From positions 2,203,763-2,267,762 of the forward strand of contig NC_052514.1 of NCBI RefSeq assembly GCF_014356525.2: DNA of 64,000 nucleotides. Direction: 5' to 3'. Shown here piece after piece: positions 53,422 through 64,000 of this stretch. The notes under the pieces were generated by a model. It made no database searches and had not been told where the DNA came from. It saw nothing but the letters and a program-made list of their open reading frames with translations. Position 1 is the first letter of the stretch. The number at the start of each line of letters is the position of its first letter. Source of the stretch: Nilaparvata lugens. Its lineage: Eukaryota > Arthropoda > Insecta > Hemiptera > Delphacidae. The position numbers and the translations under genes are program-made.

Positions 53422-53600
53422 TGTGACCAAACCATATTCAAAAGTGGTCTCCGAAATGTGCTGTCTCCAGCAAAACCGACCACTATATCAGTCATATATC
53501 ACTATAATATTATTTGAAAAAGTTATCCAAGTGTGTGACCATATTTTCGGAAGTGCCCTCAAAAATGTGCTGTCTCCAGCAAAACCGACCAGTATATTAT
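53422..53600 (+). repeat. Tandem pair, period about 111 bp
   Basis: ATGTGCTGTCTCCAGCAAAA then CCGACCA(C/G)TATAT occurs twice, each preceded by TGTGACCA. Confidence 0.8.
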
Positions 53601-53739
53601 TCAGTGAACAATTGCATTATTATTTCTTGGACAGAAACCAACTTCTCAAGTATTTTCAGCACTTTTTTATATCCACTGTATCCCGATTTTGGGCTTAGAC
53701 TGGCTTTTGGCCAATTTTATTATCGGTTTCATATATACT

Positions 53740-54400
53740 GGATAGGATATATTCTCAGGAATAGGATGAAGATCGAGAGAAAAAGAGAGAAACAATGAGA
53801 CAAAGAAGATAGGATATATTCTGGAATTCGAAGTAAGGAACAAGAGTAAGAGAGAGAAATAATCAGGCTAAGAAGGGTTGAGGAAGAAAGAGAAGTTGGA
53901 AGAATGTTGTAGAGAAAGAAAATCTTGATGTATCAAAAAAGGAAAAAATATTAAAATTAGAAAGAAAAAGAGGAAACGATAATTTGAAGGGAGGAAGAGA
54001 ATGAAAAAATGGGACAAGTAGAGGAAACAGGTATTGGGGAAAATGATGGAAGAAAGAAGAAGGATAATAAAAAATATAGAGATGAGGATGAAGGTAAATT
54101 ATGCAATATTATAACGAGAATCCAGGATTGTAGAAATAGAACTAGAAGTAAAAGAAGGGTAGCTTTTGAATGTGCGGAATTTAGGGTAGTTCATGAAGAA
54201 TGAGTGGATGACGAGCAAGAATATAAGAGAATGATGGGAGGTGAATGAGCAGAAAGAAGTGGCAGAAAGGAATTCAAACGAGGAAAAGAACAAGAAAAAG
54301 AAGAATAACAATGAGAAGAGAGAGAGCAAGTAGGAGTATGAGGAAGAAGACAAGAATATGAACGGAAATGAGAGTAACAAGAAGAAGAAGAGCAACAACA
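53740..54400. other. Purine-rich spacer
   Basis: Degenerate GA-rich sequence grading into the GAA array; no gene seen. Confidence 0.45.
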
Positions 54401-54860
54401 ACAAGAAGAAGACGGAAAAAAGGAGAAGGAGAAGAAAACAGGCGATGTAGGAGGCAGGAGAAGACAGGAGGAGAAGGAGAAGGCTGGAGGAGCAGAAAAA
54501 GATAGAACGAAGATAAAATGTAGAAGAAGAAGGATGAAAGAAGAATAAGGAGAAGAAGAAGAAGAAGAAGAAGAAGAAGACGAAGAAGAAGAAGAAGAAG
54601 AAGAAGAAGAAGAAGAAGAGAAGAGAAGAAGAAGAAGAAGAAGAAGAAAGAAGAAGAAGAAGAAGAAAAAGAAGAAGAAGAAGAAAAAGAAGAAGAAGAA
54701 GAAGAAGAGAAGAAGAAGAAGAAGATGGAGGAGAAGAAGAAGAAGAAGAAGGAGAAGAAGAAGGAGAAGGAGAAGAAGAAGGAGAAGGAGAAGAAGAAGA
54801 AGAATATGGAGAAGAATAATGAGAAGAAAATGATGAAGAATAAGAAGGAGAAGCATATCA
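54400..54860 (+). repeat. GAA microsatellite
   Basis: Pure (GAA)n from about 54540 to 54800 with AGG and TGG interruptions. Long minus-strand Leu/Phe/Ser frames are shadows. Confidence 0.9.
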
Positions 54861-55441
54861 TCGCAATAATATTGCTAAACCCTCAAAAAGTAAAATGATT
54901 CCATCGCTATTTTTGTCACAGGTCTGCTTTCTACTGACTACAATCTGGAGGGGTGGAGAAGGAGGAGAAAGGAAGGAGAAAGTGAAGATGAAGAAGAAAA
55001 AGAACAGGAAAAGGATAAGGCTACTCTCAAGCGCCGAACCCTTTTTCTAACCGATCCACTTATTAAGCAATTTTATTCGCCAGAACTGTTCGTCGAGTGT
55101 TGAATACCCTGCGCCCTATACCCTAAAGCCTAAAGCAACCATCCTATAATGTTCAAATGTTTGGTTTTGGCACTGAAATGGCAGACTGTCACTGAAATTG
55201 CTGACTGAAAGTGAAGCATGTTCACTTTACACAGCATACTGCAACCGCTTCTGTTGCTAATTCTATCTTTTCCGCATCATTAAGTCAGTAGCATATCATC
55301 CATACGTGGGGTGTGCCAAAGAAGGAGAATAAGAACAAGAAGAAGCGGGAGACAGAAGAAAAAGAAGAAGGTGATGTGGGAGAAAAAGAAGAAGGAGGAG
55401 GAGGAGGAGCAAGAAGAAGAAGGGATGAAAAGTAGGCGGAA
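54861..55441. other. Spacer, partly purine-rich
   Basis: No gene seen; GAA-rich again at 55310-55430. Confidence 0.4.
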
Positions 55442-55962
55442 ATAGTTATTTGTATATCTAGAGTGAAAAGTACGACTTTTTCTCCCTGTGAGAAAAAGTT
55501 TGAAGCCCGAGGCGAAGCCGAGGGCAGCAATTTTCCTGAGGGAGAAAAAATATTTTCGCGCTTGATGTATACAACATTTTCCTCCTTCTATATTTTTTTA
55601 TAGATACTGCAAATAAAATCATTCTAATAACTTACGTAGTCTATTGGTGACAATGATTCCTAACAACATAATTATTATCATACAAACATATATTTCATGA
55701 GTTGATCAAATTTCTGGTTGTGGTATAGAATTCAGTTGACTCAATGACAGACACCTCTATTATGCTTTCTTATCTGAGCTTAGACCTTCTAACCTATTAC
55801 AATGTAAGTTTCAAAATAGAGATGCTCCCCATGTTATTTAAATGGAGTCACTTTTAGGGAGTTTTTCTGTTTTTTACTACCGAGAGCGAAAAAGTGACAC
55901 TTTAGTATTAGGTTTCAGGGAGTAAAGTAAGTACTTTAGACAGTAGGTGGAGGAAAAGATAA
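55442..55962 (+). mobile_element. Element I copy 2
   Basis: Collinear with 23095-23704 (TTATTTGTATATCTAGAGTG; ATGTTATTTAAATGGAGTCA; ACAGTAGGTGGAGGAAAA). Its middle carries CGAGGCGAAGCCGAGGGC. Confidence 0.65.
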
Positions 55963-56029
55963 TTTCGTTTGCATATGTTGCAGAAATTGAGAATAATCAT
56001 CTCACACACTTCCTGCTTTCGTTTAAATT

Positions 56030-56560
56030 CTTCTCCCATCACTATTCCCGTTCTTGTTCTCCTCCTCTTCGTTTGTTTTTTTCCGCCTTCTACTCTACTC
56101 TACTACTACTTCTCCACCTCTTTTCCTTCATCTTAACCTCTGCGTCTCTCTCAATTCCTCTTTTCTTCTTCTTCATCTTCTTCTTCTCCGTCTTCTTCTT
56201 CTTCTCCTCCTTCAGCTTCTTCTTCTTCTTCATCTTCTTCTCTTCTTTTCCCCTTTCCTCCTTCTTTCTCCCTACACATCATTCTCTACCTCCTTTCCCA
56301 GTCATTCCTCCCCCTTCTCACAAATAAACTGCTTGTTCTTTCCCCTCCTCCTTGAATTTTCATCTTATTCTTGACTAACTTATTTTTCTTCGTTTTCCTT
56401 CTCATGTTGTTAATTTCCAATAATCATTTTCTTCTTCTTCTTCTTTTTCTTTCTCTTCTTCTTCTTCTCCAATCCTCTCCACTCTCTCTTATCCCCAATC
56501 TTGGCCATCTGCTTCATCCCCTCCTTCTCCTTTCGGTTACTCTAGTTTCCTGAAATTGGA
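56030..56560 (+). repeat. Pyrimidine-rich tract
   Basis: Degenerate TTC/CTC sequence; no gene. Confidence 0.75.
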
Positions 56561-57186
56561 AACAATCTTTCCCACATTGTCAAAAAACAGATGAATAAAA
56601 TTAAATGTGGGTGGTTATTGAAGTGTGTGAAATTGTAGAGCCCCCTCATAGCTATAGAGAATCAAACCATTGTATATTATTCATCATCCCCCTGTATTAT
56701 AAATTCTTCCATCCATCATATCTATAGATCCATTAGGAGTAAAAGAAGATACAAAAAATATATCTGATCCGCCTCCCACCATAAATAGATTTCCCTAACA
56801 AGGAAATATAGCTATTTTCCGGACAGAAACTGTGAAGCATTTCAAGTGCACATATGTGGAAAAGCCAAATGACTGAGGGTGGAAATCTGGAGAAAATCCG
56901 ACCGGAAAAGTTAACGACTGGCAATTAACGCCGGGAAATTCTGGCTGAGCAGACATCGTCAAGGGTTTTCCACAGATGGGAAAATCGTTTATCGCAGACT
57001 CTTCTCGTATCACTGAGTTTTCAGTTTTAACCTTTTATTTCTGATGATCATTGGATTCCTACGCTTTTGCTTTTCCTCTGCGGTTGTATAATATCAACCT
57101 TTCAAATACTCAAACTTCTTGACTTTTCTTTGCATTCTATGCTTCAAATTAGGCGTTTCCTTCTATCAACGAGTGAGAAAATCACC
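56561..57186. other. Spacer
   Basis: No gene or repeat recognised. Confidence 0.35.
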
Positions 57187-58225
57187 ATACAGAAAAGATA
57201 GCGCGAGCTGATAGTCCTAGTAGTTGTTTTTACTTTCCTTGCCCTATTACCATAGGTGAGGAAATTATTGCTTTCCGAAAAAAATTAAGGAACCCCAATT
57301 TCTAAATTTCTATACGTTTCAAGGACCCCTGAGTCCAAAAAAGTGGTTTTTGGGTATTGGTCTGTATGTGTGTGTGTATGAGTGTATGTGCGGCTGTATA
57401 CACGATTTTTCATCTCCCAATTAACGGAATGACTTGAAATTTGGAACTTAAGGACCTTACAATGTAAGGATCCGACACGAACAATTTCGATCGAATGCAA
57501 TTCAAAGATGGCGGCTAAAATGGCGAAAATGTTGTCAAAAACAGGGTTTTTCGCTATTTTCTCGAAAACGGCTGCAACGACTTTGATTAAAGTTATACCT
57601 GAAATAGTCGTCGATAAGCTCTATCAACTATCACAAGTCCCATATCTGTAAAAATTTCAGGAGCTCCGCCCCATCTATGCAAAGTTTGATTTTAGATTCT
57701 CAATTATCAGGCTTCAGATACAATTTAAACAAGATCTTTCGAGTGGAATAGATTGAGCATGAGAATCTCTACAATTAATGTTCAGTAACATTTTCATCTA
57801 AAATTAAAAATAAGCACGAAATTCGAGAAAATGTGATTATCCAATTTCAAACTGTACACAACTGTTGATTCTATTTAATGATTCACTATGGAGAGATAGC
57901 AGACCTCGTGTGTCTCCAGCGTTATTGCCCTGTCACCAGCTGGCTCATATATTTGAATAGTAGACTTGAGATGCGCGGGAACACTAGCGTCAGGTGATCA
58001 ATTTTCATAACGGCAAGGAAAGTTGTGTGAGTGCGCCACACCAGATTTTTAGTGGAGTTATGTGACGCCGGTAGTCTCTCATACTGTGCTGTTCTTACAC
58101 TCTCATTTCAGCAAAACAGTAATTGACAGTAATTGGCTTGCGTCAACAAAGAATCGGCTTTATATTAATTGGAACATGAACGACTTTTACTATGGGATAT
58201 CTTCTTATGCTGTTTTTCTTCTATG
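57187..58225. mobile_element. B-related MITE split by element H copy 2
   Basis: Left CAGAAAAGATAGCGCGAGCT, right TATGGGATATCTTCTTATGC; the interior resumes GTTATGTGACGCCGGTAGTC after element H. Confidence 0.55.
57232..58044 (+). mobile_element. Element H copy 2
   Basis: 813 bp, ACTTTCCTTGCCCTATTACC start and CGCCACACCAG end, flanked by T-rich TTTTT / ATTTTT. Confidence 0.7.
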
Positions 58226-58599
58226 ATAGTATTCAATTAATATGAAACTATAGTGGTCAAGCAGATATCTTACTATCATAAACAACTATTTCAAATTGAA
58301 ATAATATCTCTTCCAATCCTAATTTATGAAAGGAGCATTGTTCTAGGTGGCATAAAATTTCATGTCTCTATAACTCATCTGAGGGCTTTTTCAGCTCTTT
58401 CTATCCTCTTCTTTCACTTGTTTTATTTTCTTTCTTTTTAGTTTTGATTGACAACGCTATTGTTTGTTTGTATTAGAAAAATTTAGAAAGTTCCTTTATT
58501 GTTTGAATAATTCAGCAAGCAAAATCCATTGAACTCTCCTCCAGAGAGAAAAGAATGACTGAAAAACAATTTTTGTTGTTTCTATAGTTCCATCAGCAC
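58226..58599. other. Spacer
   Basis: No gene or recognisable repeat seen. Confidence 0.35.
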
Positions 58600-58964
58600 T
58601 TTAGTGAGGTCCACGTTATAATGGCAGTGGAGAAAGATAGCAGAACAACGTTGCCGGTACTCGATCTTGTCAATGCTTCTAAAGACGGTAGCTGATACAG
58701 GTTTATTGATGTAATATTAACTGTTCTTTCTCGTTTAAAATAATCAATTATATTTTATCAATCAAGAAATTATATTTTTCAATAATTTCATAATGAAGAT
58801 GAAATATTTTGTTGAATAATTATAAATTCTACATTGTTGAAAGACGATCTGGCAACAGAGCAAAGCGAGAAAGAGAGAGCGCTATCTGATTTGTTGAATG
58901 ATAGACAAGGATAGCAATACCATTGCTAATCAAACACTGCTATTATAACGTGGACATCACTATA
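58600..58964. mobile_element. MITE A copy 20
   Basis: Standard about 365-bp copy with both termini intact; a good family reference. Confidence 0.88.
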
Positions 58965-59022
58965 GCTTAGCAACATCTTGTCTTGATATGTGTTAAGGAG
59001 GTTAACATGTACACTTTACCAT

Positions 59023-59105
59023 TCTCCTCCTCATCCTCCTTCTCCTCCTTTTCATCAACCACCTCCTCAACCTCCTCCTTCACCAACTCCTCCTCCTCCT
59101 CATCA
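59023..59105 (+). repeat. (TCC)n tract
   Basis: CTCCTCCT repeats giving a Pro/His-rich shadow frame. Confidence 0.7.
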
Positions 59106-59419
59106 ATTTCGCCCAAACATGCGTGATGCTAATGGTTATAATGGAGGTGGGATATGGCTTTTGACCTCCTATCTTTACCATTAGGATATGGTGGGCTAAT
59201 GACCTGGGGCTGAACAGCCCTTACAATAGAATAGAAGATGTGGGATTCACTCCCCTATGGGCTGAGATATACGTCAATCTGTCAGCATGGAGATGGACTC
59301 TCTCGTATTAGTCTTAGAAGTGATGTTGATAGTGTAAAGTGAATCGAATATCTTCTGAAGATCACTTTATCGAGTCACTGGACTATGTGTTTTTTCCTTT
59401 ACCTTGAAGATGGAAGTCT

Positions 59420-60300
59420 CTATAGTGAGGTTTACGTTATAATGGCAGTATTTGATCAACATTGGTGTTGCTATCCTTGTCTATCACTCGACAAAGCAGA
59501 TAGAGCTATCCTTTTTGTGCTCTGCAACGTTGTCTGCTGCCAGATGGTTTACAACAATAAATAAATGTGATTAATCTATATATATGAAAGCGAAATGGCA
59601 CTCACTCACTCCCTGACTGACTGACTGACTCACTCACTCACTCACTCACTCGCAGAACTAAAAATCTACCGGACCAAAAACGTTCAAATTTGGTAGGTAT
59701 GTTCAGTTTGCCCTTTAGAGGCGCACTAAGAAATCTTTTGGCAATATTTTAACTCTAAGGCTGGTTTTTAAGGGTTTTAAGTTCGTCTTTTAGCATGTAT
59801 ATTCTTCTTAATCTCTTAATTATAATAGAAAAATGTCCATACCATATGTTAATATAGAACTATGATCTAGAGAGAGTACCTTTTCGAAACAGTTGTTAAC
59901 TGGTAACTAAATTAATAATTTTGTCAGGTTGGCATTAAGTTGAGTTGACTTTGTTAGGTTGGCACCAAGTTGAAGATTGAAATGCATTTATCGCGGAAAA
60001 ATTGATTGGGCACTGCTACTTCAATCAGAGCTTTTCCTGGGAATACTATATTACTAGCCGTCAGGCTCGTTTCGCTCGCCATATCCGTTTAGCCAGACGT
60101 TTAGTCTGGACCCCCGACTGGATCGTCCTACAGACGAAAAATGCAGGCGAGCGAAGCGAGCCTGCTGATCCCATTGTCGGACCATCCAGTCAGGGGTCCA
60201 GGGGGCGGAGCCCCCTTGCTAGACGGATATGGCCAGCGAAGCGAGCCTGACGGCTAGTTCAACAATATATTCAATCCAAGTTATGAGAATCTCTTTTTCC
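59420..60300. mobile_element. MITE A copy 21, split by Hel-1 copy 2
   Basis: TATAGTGAGGTTTACGTTAT start to 59574; the interior continues at 60258 (TTCAACAATATATTCAATCC), matching copy 13. The distal end is lost. Confidence 0.7.
59575..60257. mobile_element. Helitron-like Hel-1 copy 2
   Basis: Starts TCTATATATATGAAAGCG after A and ends CTGACGGCTAG before T, within MITE A. No target duplication. Confidence 0.78.
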
Positions 60301-60307
60301 TTTCAGC

Positions 60308-61075
60308 TCAATCGTTTGATTGATTGGCAGCCTTCCATCTCAATCTGTCCATTGCTACTCTCTTCCATTGTTCATAGCTCATAGCACCCAGATCCTTCGT
60401 CATTTGTCTTAAATACTGTAGCAGAGACCCCACGACCCCTTTGTCCATCAACTGTACCTTCTAGAATACTTGACGTGAATGCGTCGTGTCTTATTATGTG
60501 TCCAATCCAAGAATGTCGTCTGGCCTTGAGAAAATTCAGAACAGATCTTTTTTCCACTGCCCTCTAGAATACCTCCTCATTCGTAACTCTGTCAGTCCAT
60601 TTTATTTTGAGCATACGCCTCCAACACCACACTTCAAAAGCATTTAGGGCCGGTTTCCGAGCCCGGGATTTAGCTAAGTCCTAGACTTTAAACAGCTGGA
60701 GTCAGAAAATTGGTTTTCCAAAACGGGGCGTAGTCGCTGTCATTGTCACGTTTGAATTAAATTTCCGAAAACTAGAAAATTGAACACAAGATAAAATAAA
60801 GAGAAAATAGTGTAAAGTTTCAGCTTAGACATTTAGGAATGTCTAATCTCGTCAAGGAAAAACGTTTCCAATTATTATAGAAATGAGAAAATAAAAACTA
60901 CGACCAATGTTATAAAAGCTGCGACTACACCCCGTTTTGGGAAGCCAATTTTCTGACTCAAGTTGTTTAAAGTCTAGGACTTAGCTAAATCCCGAGCTCG
61001 GAAACCGGCCCTTAAAGTCTTTCCCTCAGCCTTACCAATAGTTCACGTTTCAGACCCATGAGAATCTATCAACTA
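60308..61075 (-). pseudogene. Non-LTR ORF2 C-terminal remnant, split by MITE C
   Basis: Minus strand reads MGLKRELLVRLRERL, then (after removal of MITE C) NAFEVWCWRRMLKIKW, VEKRSVLNFLKARRHSWIGH, ILEGTVDGQRGRG and, after a frameshift, EQWKRVAMDRLRWKAANQSND and a stop at 60308. This is the RT-distal region common to many LINE elements (AFE.WC.RRML.I.W...RR..W.GH). Broken by a stop, a frameshift and an insertion. Confidence 0.72.
60647..61011. mobile_element. MITE C copy 4 (TTA duplication)
   Basis: 365 bp, GGGCCGGTTTCCGAGCCCGG start and complement end, TTA at 60644-60646 and 61012-61014. Best-preserved copy. Confidence 0.9.
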
Positions 61076-61444
61076 TTAAAAAACATTGTTTCATCACAAA
61101 TGAAATATATTTTCGTTTACAACAACGATGAACAGTATATGTTAATGAATTCCTCAATCATTTTGATGGATTGTTTTATTTTTGTATTATTGTATAGATG
61201 AATGAATCAATACATTCATTCCATCTGATATACCAGTATCGGTTACCCTTTAGAGATCTTTTGAATGTGACAACAAGCTTTCTCTCGAAAATTTACACTA
61301 ATTTTATCAATCAATTACAGTTTTAAATCTTTAGAATAGACTGGAATTTCTTCATGATAATAATATTTCATCACCTTTGTGTGATCTGAAAGAACTATGG
61401 AGGATATGGTTCAAGAAATCACAACAGTTTTTTCCAGTTATCTA

Positions 61445-62189
61445 TCTATATATATATAAAAGCGAAATGGCACTCACTCACTGACTGACTGACTGACTGA
61501 CTGACTGACTCACTCGCAGAACTAAAAATCTACCGGACCAAAAACGTTCAAATTTGGTAGGTATGTTGAGTTGGCCCTTTAGAGGCGCACTAAGAAATCT
61601 TCTGGCGATATTTTAAATCTAAGGGTGGTTTTTAAGGGTTTGAAGTTCTTTTAGCATGTATATTCTTCTTATTCCAATATCTTAAAATTATTATAATTGA
61701 AATGTCCATACCATATGTTAATATAGAACTATAATCTAGAGAGAGTAACTTTTCGAAACAGTTGTTCTGGTAACTAAATTAAAAATTTTGTCAGGTTGGC
61801 ATTAAGTTGAGCTGACTTTGTTAGGTTGGCACCAAGTTGAAGATTGAAATGCATTTATCGCGGAAAAATTGATTGGGCACTGCTACTTCAATCAGAGCTA
61901 TTCCTGGGAATATTATATTACTAGCCGCCAGGCTCGCTTCGCTCGCCATATCCGTTTGGCCAGACGTTTAGTCTGGACCCCCGACTGGATCGTTCTAACA
62001 TATGATCGTCCTATAAATAAAAATGCAGGCGTGCGAAGCGAGCCTGCTGATCTCATCCTTGGACGATCCAGTCGGGGGTCCAGGGGGCGGAGCCCAGGCT
62101 AGACGAATTTGCGAGCTAGAGCAATAGACGTCTAGCCCCCTGGTGGCTGGGCTAGACGGATTTGGCGAGCGAAGCGAGCCTGACGGCTA
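61445..62189. mobile_element. Helitron-like Hel-1 copy 3
   Basis: TCTATATATATATAAAAGCG start, CTGACGGCTA end (CTAT instead of CTAG). Carries an extra partial repeat of the 3' arm at 62090-62160. Confidence 0.7.
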
Positions 62190-62798
62190 TTCATCGACAT
62201 AAGGTTATAAACAACAACTCAATACTATGTGGATGACAGTATTAGCAAGATCTTTTCAGATCCAAACCCTCAAGAATAACATCCCACATATTTAAATACA
62301 TGCACTCCCATATTCAAAACTCATTTTCGAGCTGTGACATTTTTGAAAAATGCATTAGCTTTGTGAATGCACCCCATAATTCCATCCCAGTACCCGTCAA
62401 TTTATTTCACCCCAAGTGCAAAGCGACATTCCATTCCAGTAATCCATTAATTCATTCTCAGTCCATTCCAAAAATTCATCAATTCATTCTCAATTCATTC
62501 CAAGAATCCATCAATTATTATTCTTATTTCGACCCGAATTTCATATAGAATCAATGATGAATGCCTGAAATGTCACACAAGTCGAAAAAGTCCGCGTATA
62601 TTCATGAGAATTCCGAGAGTTGGGTTCATATTTTATGTGTGATTAATTGATTTTATTGGCGCATAGCTTTTGGTTTCATGTGTGAATTTGAAAAGGTTTT
62701 TGAGAATTTGAGTTTGTAATATGTGCACTGAATGTCAGTCACTGTGAATTCCAGAATAAAAAATGCACAATCCTTCATCCATGAAGCTGTTCAAGTAC
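62190..62798. other. Spacer
   Basis: Contains a short ATTCCA-type CATTC repeat region (62385-62520); no gene. Confidence 0.4.
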
Positions 62799-62951
62799 AG
62801 TGAGGTCCACGTTATGATGGCAGTGGAGAAAGATAGGGGAACAGCGTTGCCGATACTCTGCCTTGTCACTGCCTTCTATAGAGAACAGCTGATACTGGTA
62901 TACTTATGTTATATTTACTGTTCATCATGGTTTTAAATTATTATCAATCAA
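62799..62951. mobile_element. MITE A left half, copy 22
   Basis: CAGTGAGGTCCACGTTATGA start; breaks off at ATTATCAATC and passes into GAA repeats. Confidence 0.75.
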
Positions 62952-63111
62952 AGAAGAAGAAGAGGGAGAAGGAGAAGAGAAAGAAGAAGAAGAAGGAGGA
63001 GGAGGAGTAGAAGAAGAATAAGGAGAAGAAGAAGAAGGAGAAGAAGGAGGAGAAGAAGAAGAAGAAGAAGAAGAAGAAGAAGAAGAAGAAGAAGAAGAAG
63101 AAGAAGAAGAA

Positions 63112-63143
<32 letters not shown>

Positions 63144-63205
63144 AGGTGGAGGAAAAGAGGAGGAATAATAAGAAGAAGGAGGAGAAGAAGAAGGAGTAGA
63201 AATGT
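62952..63205 (+). repeat. GAA microsatellite
   Basis: Pure (GAA)n about 63052-63130 with GGA-rich flanks. Confidence 0.92.
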
Positions 63206-63223
63206 AGACATGTTAGGAGTAGA

Positions 63224-63375
63224 CATGTTATAGTAGCAGTAGAGAAAGATAGGGGAACAACGTTGCCGATACTCTACCTTGCCACTGCCTTCTATGGAGA
63301 GCAGCTGATACTTGTATATCTCATGTAATATCTAATGTTATTTATGGTTTTGAATATTATCAATATATCTATCTT
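63224..63375. mobile_element. MITE A left half, copy 23
   Basis: Degraded start, then AAGATAGGGGAACAACGTTG; breaks at ATTATCAATA and passes into GAA repeats, as copy 22 does. Confidence 0.7.
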
Positions 63376-63529
63376 CTAAGAAGAAGAAGCAAAAGAGGCG
63401 GAAGAAAAAGAAGAGAAGAGGAAGAAGAAGAAGAAGATGATGGAGATGAAGATGATAAAGATCTCGGATGATGTTTTCTCAGGAGGCAAGACAAGAGAAG
63501 AAGAAGATTTGATAGCTGAGAGATGATCA

Positions 63530-63560
<31 letters not shown>

Positions 63561-63830
63561 GAAGTACGAGAAGAGAGTAGACTAGAAGAAAAGAGGGAGA
63601 AGAAATCAGTAAAAGGATAAGAAAAAGAATAATGAGAAGAAAACGTTGTTGGAGATCAACTTCCATCATCAAAAAGAGTAGAAGAGATCATGAAGAAGAA
63701 GAAGAGGAGGAGGAAGAAGAAGAAGAAGAAGAAGAAGAAGAAGAAGAAGAAGAAGAAGAGAAGAAGAAGAAGAGAAGAAGAAGAGAAGAGAAGAGAAAGA
63801 AAAAGAAGAAGAGGAAGAATAAGCTGTTGT
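63376..63830 (+). repeat. GAA microsatellite with (ATC)n
   Basis: GAA-rich to 63450, (ATC)n at about 63530-63558, pure (GAA)n at 63705-63790. Confidence 0.9.
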
Positions 63831-64000
63831 TCATTCATATAGTATTTCAGAATTTTTCACTTTGTACCGCGTGGAATTCGTAGAAAATGTGAGGTTGTGG
63901 TGCCTTGACCAGAGAGCAAGCCCCAAAAACCCAATAATTCGAAACAATACCGAACGCTGAATATTCTTGCGACCAACAGACATCTGTGTCAGTGAATTAT

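Noticed and set aside
54191..54861. Long minus-strand frames of about 200 codons
   Set aside because: Translations of the GAA array; composition is almost only Leu, Phe and Ser.
58990..59184. Pro-rich 64-codon frame
   Set aside because: Driven by a (TCC)n tract, no splice or homologue support.
62948..63883. Leu- and Glu-rich frames on both strands
   Set aside because: Microsatellite translations.
1..64000. tRNA or rRNA genes
   Set aside because: I looked for A/B-box-like and rRNA core sequence by eye and saw none; a covariance-model scan would be needed to exclude them.

Overview
The window is non-coding-rich, AT-rich eukaryotic DNA. It has GT-AG introns, canonical poly(A) signals and dense nested transposons. 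An insect is indicated by a secreted, proline-rich PYPV-repeat protein of the low-complexity cuticular protein type. A hemipteran (planthopper-like) source is my guess and is not proven by the sequence. A 100-N assembly gap lies at 50594-50693.

Only two host genes are supported. (1) The 3' part of a plus-strand gene occupies 1943-10903. Six coding exons can be joined in one reading frame to a stop, giving about 255 C-terminal residues with no domain I recognise; its 5' end is not identified. Its most 5' visible exon exists in two tandem copies (1943-1994 and 3717-3768). They share the same phase and cannot both be spliced in without a stop, so they look like mutually exclusive exons, or one is a relic. 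(2) A complete minus-strand gene at 16814-12244 has three exons, a TATA box and a signal peptide, and encodes a 275-residue PYPV-repeat cuticular-type protein. Its exon boundaries coincide with the protein repeat module.

Everything else is repeats. At least 23 full or partial copies of one TIR MITE family (family A, TAGTGAGGTCCACGTTATAA) are spread across the window. Other families are: B (CATAGAGAAAC termini, 7-bp target duplications, P-like), C (GGGCCGGTTTCCGAG termini, TWA duplications, PIF/Harbinger-like), D, E, F and G, and an element H of about 0.8 kb. There is also a degenerate hAT element with perfect 8-bp duplications, Helitron-like elements (5' TC, 3' CTAG, A/T insertion site), and fragments of at least three non-LTR retrotransposon lineages. 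Many are nested, so relative insertion order can be read directly.

Long TTC/GAA polypyrimidine/polypurine tracts occur at about 4.4-5.3, 17.9, 18.7-19.9, 35.6-36.2, 38.0-38.4, 45.9-46.2, 47.15-47.3, 54.4-54.9 and 62.95-63.8 kb. They produce many spurious Leu/Phe/Ser or Glu/Lys/Arg reading frames that are not genes.

Layout: 0-11 kb gene 1 with its TE-filled introns; 11-17 kb gene 2; 17-25 kb MITEs and TTC minisatellites; 25-27 kb nested hAT and MITE; 27-45 kb repeats, LINE remnants and purine/pyrimidine tracts; 45-64 kb repeats, the gap, Helitron-like copies and GAA arrays. I saw no tRNA, rRNA or CRISPR array and no sign of a bacterial or phage operon. The most unusual signals are the exclusive exon pair, the hairpin at 26880-26978, the conserved block inside the TTC minisatellite, and a 95-bp inverted-repeat unit that is tandem at 49240-49500 and dispersed elsewhere.
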